Shown: piece after piece, positions 61,247 to 64,000 of the stretch | How the letters are laid out: each line of letters opens with the position of its first letter | Numbering within the stretch: position 1 is the first letter of the stretch | Assembly: GCF_013299185.1 (NCBI RefSeq) | Contig: NZ_JAAFKG010000015.1 | Coordinates: 56,639 to 120,638 of the forward strand | Direction of reading: 5' to 3' | Length of the DNA: 64,000 nucleotides | DNA from: Microcoleus sp. bin48.metabat.b7b8b9.023 | Lineage (GTDB): Bacteria; Cyanobacteriota; Cyanobacteriia; Cyanobacteriales; Microcoleaceae | Notes under the pieces: generated by a model | The model's input: the letters and a program-made list of their open reading frames with translations, nothing else | Databases searched by the model: none | Told to the model about the DNA's origin: nothing | Made by a program: the position numbers and the translations under genes

Positions 61247-62389
61247 ATGAAAAGCGCCATTAAAAAGTCAGATTTTGTGCTAGTTCCTTACATAAAAAGT
61301 AACAATCTTAAAGCTAGTTTCCAATTATCTAATACAGTAATTCCCTATATATTTTTATGGTTTTTAGCATTTAAAGCTGCTGCCATTTCTGTATGGCTGC
61401 TGCCACCAATAATCGTGTTGATGACACTCTTTTCAGGACGTTGTTTCTCTTTGATGCACGATTGCGGACACTATTCTCTGTTTAGTTCCAAAAAAGTCAA
61501 TCGCACAGTGGGTTTTCTGCTAGGTATCATCAATGCAATTCCTCAGTACCCCTGGTCTAGAGGACACGCTTACCATCACAAAAATAATGGTAACTGGGAT
61601 ATGTACCGAGGCCCTTCGGCGTTAATTTCCACCGAAAAGTTTGCGGCACTCAGTCCATTTAACCAAAAAATCTATCAATTGCTCAGACACCCGCTGATGC
61701 TGTTTCCTGGTGGCTTTTTCTACCTGATTATCAAACCAAGACTGGCGCTAATCTTGGGAATTGCTGGTTTTATCCGACATACTTTTGATTGTCTAAATCA
61801 AGATTTAGGTATGGGTTTATCTAGAATAATTGCCTCCTACAAATCCAAACATTGGTATACGACGGCTGAGTTTTGGGATTTACTCTTCAACAATATTTGT
61901 GTGGTGGGTAGCTGGTTTTATCTGGGTAACTTACTTGGGTTTGGGTTTTTCTGGAGTGTTTACTCAATTGTGATGACTTGTTCGGCGGCGATATTTATCT
62001 GCATCTTCTTTGTGCAGCACAATTTTGAGGGTTCCTACGCTCACAAGACAGAGGGCTGGGACTATCTGCTGGGCGCGATCGAAGGCAGCAGTTATCTCAA
62101 ATTACCAGCTATTCTCAATTGGTTTTCGGCTGATATTGCTTACCACAATATTCATCATCTCTCTGAGCGAATTCCTAATTACAATCTTCGGGCGTGTCAC
62201 AATGCTAATCTGCACCTGCTTGGTAATTCAAGAATTCTGACAATTCGCGAGATTCCTGATTGTTTCAAGTTCATTCTGTGGGATGCTGCTTCAGATAGTC
62301 TGCAATCGATCGCATCATTTCAAGAAAAAGCTGAAAACCAGGCGGTTGCAACCGATTCTATACAAGTAAAACAGACATCTCTAAGTTGA
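61247..62389 (+). CDS. Membrane fatty acid desaturase family protein
   Basis: A 380-residue protein with the three His boxes of membrane di-iron desaturases: H-D-C-G-H at 71-75, H-A-Y-H-H at 107-111 and H-N-I-H-H near 298. Four TM helices are arranged in two pairs. It would introduce a double bond or hydroxyl into a lipid acyl chain. It is directly downstream of a cobalamin riboswitch, which is unusual for this family. The last about 20 residues (from A-E-N-Q-A-V-A-T) correspond to a degenerate GGCGGTT repeat (about 62341-62390). No strong ribosome site is seen. Confidence 0.88.
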   Translation: MKSAIKKSDFVLVPYIKSNNLKASFQLSNTVIPYIFLWFLAFKAAAISVWLLPPIIVLMTLFSGRCFSLMHDCGHYSLFSSKKVNRTVGFLLGIINAIPQYPWSRGHAYHHKNNGNWDMYRGPSALISTEKFAALSPFNQKIYQLLRHPLMLFPGGFFYLIIKPRLALILGIAGFIRHTFDCLNQDLGMGLSRIIASYKSKHWYTTAEFWDLLFNNICVVGSWFYLGNLLGFGFFWSVYSIVMTCSAAIFICIFFVQHNFEGSYAHKTEGWDYLLGAIEGSSYLKLPAILNWFSADIAYHNIHHLSERIPNYNLRACHNANLHLLGNSRILTIREIPDCFKFILWDAASDSLQSIASFQEKAENQAVATDSIQVKQTSLS

Positions 62390-62565
62390 AGAACAAGTGC
62401 TGAAAATCCTGTTAATTTTTCATTTCCGGGGTTCTAGGACATAGTTGGTGTCAAGCGGGTTTCAAACGCTGTCCGATATTTGTCTCAATTGGTTACAATA
62501 AGTTAATTGCCCTACTTTTGTAGGCAATTTTCGCCTGTATTCTGCTCTGGAAAGAAGGTAAAAAA

Positions 62566-63567
62566 ATGAATTTATTTGTTGTTGTACTTGGAGTTTTGTT
62601 TGTACTGCTGGCGATCGCCCTTACGCTCTATTTAATCGCGGCTCGCCCTTATCAATCATCCGACTCCGTAGCCAATTCCTACGACGAATGGACGGAAGAC
62701 GGGATTCTAGAATTTTATTGGGGCGAACACATCCACTTGGGCCATTACGGTGCGCCGCCACAACGCAAAGATTTCCTCGCAGCCAAATCGGATTTTGTGC
62801 ATGAAATGGTGCGCTGGGGAGGCTTGGATAAATTACCTGCTGGTACTACCGTCTTAGATGTGGGCTGTGGAATTGGGGGTAGCAGTCGCATTCTCGCGAA
62901 GGATTATAAGTTTGCTGTCACTGGAATTACGATCAGCCCGCAGCAAGTTAAACGCGCTCAAGAATTAACTTCCCCAGAGCTCGATTTGCAGTTTCGGGTG
63001 GATGATGCTATGGCGCTGTCGTTTCCAGATGCGAGTTTTGATGTGGTTTGGTCGATCGAAGCTGGGCCGCATATGCCAGATAAAGCCGTGTTTGCGAAAG
63101 AGTTGATGAGAGTCGTCAAGCCCGGTGGCGTGCTGGTTGTAGCTGACTGGAATCAAAGAGACGATCGCAAAATCCCGCTCAATTTCTGGGAGAAACCCGT
63201 GATGCAGCAACTGCTGGATCAATGGTCGCATCCGGCTTTTTCAAGCATCGAGGGCTTTTCAGAACTTTTAGAAGCAACGGGGTTTGTAGAGGGCGCTGTA
63301 ACCACCGCAGATTGGACGCAAGAAACCCTTCCTTCATGGATAGATTCTATCTGGCAAGGTATAGCTAGACCGGCCGGATTAGTACGTTTTGGTGTATCGG
63401 GTTTCATCAAGTCTCTGCGAGAAGTACCGACTCTTTTACTAATGCGTTTAGCATTTGGTGCGGGGCTTTGTCGCTTTGGAATGTTCCGCGCACTCCGAGC
63501 AAATTCAGAGAGAAGACTGGCGGTTGAAACCGCGTCTATACAGGCAAAACCCGCCTCCGCGGGTTGA
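62566..63567 (+). CDS. MPBQ/MSBQ-type quinone methyltransferase
   Basis: A 333-residue protein closely resembling the Synechocystis sll0418 product: an N-terminal membrane anchor, R-P-Y-Q-S-S-D-S-V-A, W-T-E-D-G-I-L-E, and SAM motif L-D-V-G-C-G-I-G-G-S-S near 96-106. This enzyme methylates 2-methyl-6-phytyl- and 2-methyl-6-solanyl-benzoquinone in tocopherol and plastoquinone synthesis. The native end is C-R-F-G-M-F-R-A-L-R-A-N-S-E; the last 18 residues are encoded by a GGCGGTT repeat. Shine-Dalgarno AAGAAGG precedes the ATG. Confidence 0.93.
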   Translation: MNLFVVVLGVLFVLLAIALTLYLIAARPYQSSDSVANSYDEWTEDGILEFYWGEHIHLGHYGAPPQRKDFLAAKSDFVHEMVRWGGLDKLPAGTTVLDVGCGIGGSSRILAKDYKFAVTGITISPQQVKRAQELTSPELDLQFRVDDAMALSFPDASFDVVWSIEAGPHMPDKAVFAKELMRVVKPGGVLVVADWNQRDDRKIPLNFWEKPVMQQLLDQWSHPAFSSIEGFSELLEATGFVEGAVTTADWTQETLPSWIDSIWQGIARPAGLVRFGVSGFIKSLREVPTLLLMRLAFGAGLCRFGMFRALRANSERRLAVETASIQAKPASAG

Positions 63568-63840
63568 AGATATTGCAATTAAAATTACGTGGGCTAGAAA
63601 GAAGACTGGCGGTTGAAACCGCGTCTATACAGGCAAAACCCGCCTCCGCGGGTTGAAGATAGTGCAATTAAACATTACGTTATTCTCTTCAGTCCGCGGA
63701 GGCGGACTTCGTTTGTGTAGACGCGGTTTCAACCGCCGTCATCGTTTGTGTAGACGCGGTTTCAACCGCCGTCATCGTTTGTGTAGACGCGGTTTCAACC
63801 GCCGTCATCGTTTGTGTAAACGCGGTTTCAACCGCCATCT
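63511..63840. repeat. GGCGGTT/CCGCCTCCGCGGG repeats after the methyltransferase
   Basis: Two 90-bp direct units (starting GAAGACTGGCGGTTGAAACC) are followed by an inverted unit and four tandem copies of a 33-bp segment (CGTTTGTGTAGACGCGG, TTTCAACCGCCGTCAT). The first unit forms the methyltransferase C-terminus. The plus-strand frame 63653-63856 is an artefact. Confidence 0.95.
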
Positions 63841-63958
63841 TCCCTATCTTATTTGAATATGAGCTAGATCATAAGACCTCTTGCGAAAGTCTCAGGCGAG
63901 CGCTAATTTGTCTTCAAAGAAAGTTCATAATTATAAATGCCAGCAATCAAATTAAATC

Positions 63959-64000
63959 TCAATCCGAAGCGTCTTCTTCGATTTCGATATCTCGACGAAA
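63959..64000 (-). CDS. 3' end of a minus-strand gene (5' part outside window)
   Basis: From the right edge, minus strand, an open frame ends F-R-R-D-I-E-I-E-E-D-A-S-D at a TGA (63959-63961). The acidic ending looks like a real protein C-terminus, but only 13 codons are visible. Confidence 0.3.
   Translation of the reverse strand, partial: FRRDIEIEEDASD

Noticed and set aside
63653..63856. 67-codon plus-strand frame rich in C-R-R-G-F-N-R-R-H
   Set aside because: The periodicity is that of the 33-bp DNA repeat; no start context.
1..64000. tRNA and rRNA genes
   Set aside because: I scanned for T-loop and acceptor-like patterns by eye and found none; a tRNAscan-SE run would be needed to be certain.

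Overview
The window reads as a piece of a filamentous, Oscillatoriales-like cyanobacterial chromosome. The evidence is the many HIP1-type GCGATCGC octamers, plant/cyanobacteria-type genes (an MPBQ/MSBQ-type quinone methyltransferase, a stand-alone ThiO, a MuiA-family protein, DUF1400 and EbsA-like proteins) and intergenic spaces filled with short tandem heptamers and palindromic repeats. This is inference from gene content; no rRNA or tRNA gene was found.

Layout. 0.6-4.1 kb: ferrous-iron uptake operon (feoA, feoA, feoB, feoC-like) behind a Fur-box-like palindrome. 4.3-6.6 kb: a Zn/Cd-type P-ATPase behind an SmtB/ZiaR-like operator. 6.6-12.9 kb: UbiG-like methyltransferase, TIGR04283-type glycosyltransferase, acyltransferase, a DivIVA-like coiled-coil gene overlapping coaD, a VanY-type carboxypeptidase and a DUF2809 protein. 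13.2-16.2 kb: small unknown genes and a duplicated HI1419/HI1420-type toxin-antitoxin locus in which each toxin copy carries a single-base frameshift. 16.2-25 kb: typA, an AAA ATPase/TOPRIM-like pair, ParA with a small partner, a beta-propeller protein and an O-antigen-ligase-like protein. 25-38.9 kb: DUF1400 protein, sucD-sucC, a processive GT2, an EbsA-like protein, a solo TnpB element, PTA-like, DprA-like, MAPEG, YajQ, SGNH and MuiA proteins. 39.6-49.7 kb: a lipase-like protein, metF, trpS, an operon of a TPR-CHAT caspase-like protease with a small acidic protein and a two-TM protein, and a MazEF-type pair.

50-55.7 kb is the most distinctive region: an HlyD adaptor, four tandem genes for short peptides with identical-style double-glycine leaders (three with Tyr/Arg-rich, Cys-pair cores), a Rho-independent terminator and a C39-peptidase ABC exporter. 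No modification enzyme is visible, so this looks like a self-contained secreted-peptide locus. The precursor cassettes arose by tandem amplification of a unit of about 0.4 kb and have since been interrupted by a 142-bp MITE with perfect ends and by a second repeat insertion.

56-64 kb: cimA, a 2Fe-2S ferredoxin, thiO, an unknown gene, then a compact cobalamin riboswitch directly ahead of a membrane fatty-acid desaturase, and the quinone methyltransferase.

A theme across the window is repeat families running into genes. They form the last residues of the methyltransferase, the desaturase and a GT2, sit in frame inside cimA and probably sucC, and touch the stop codon of the CHAT gene.
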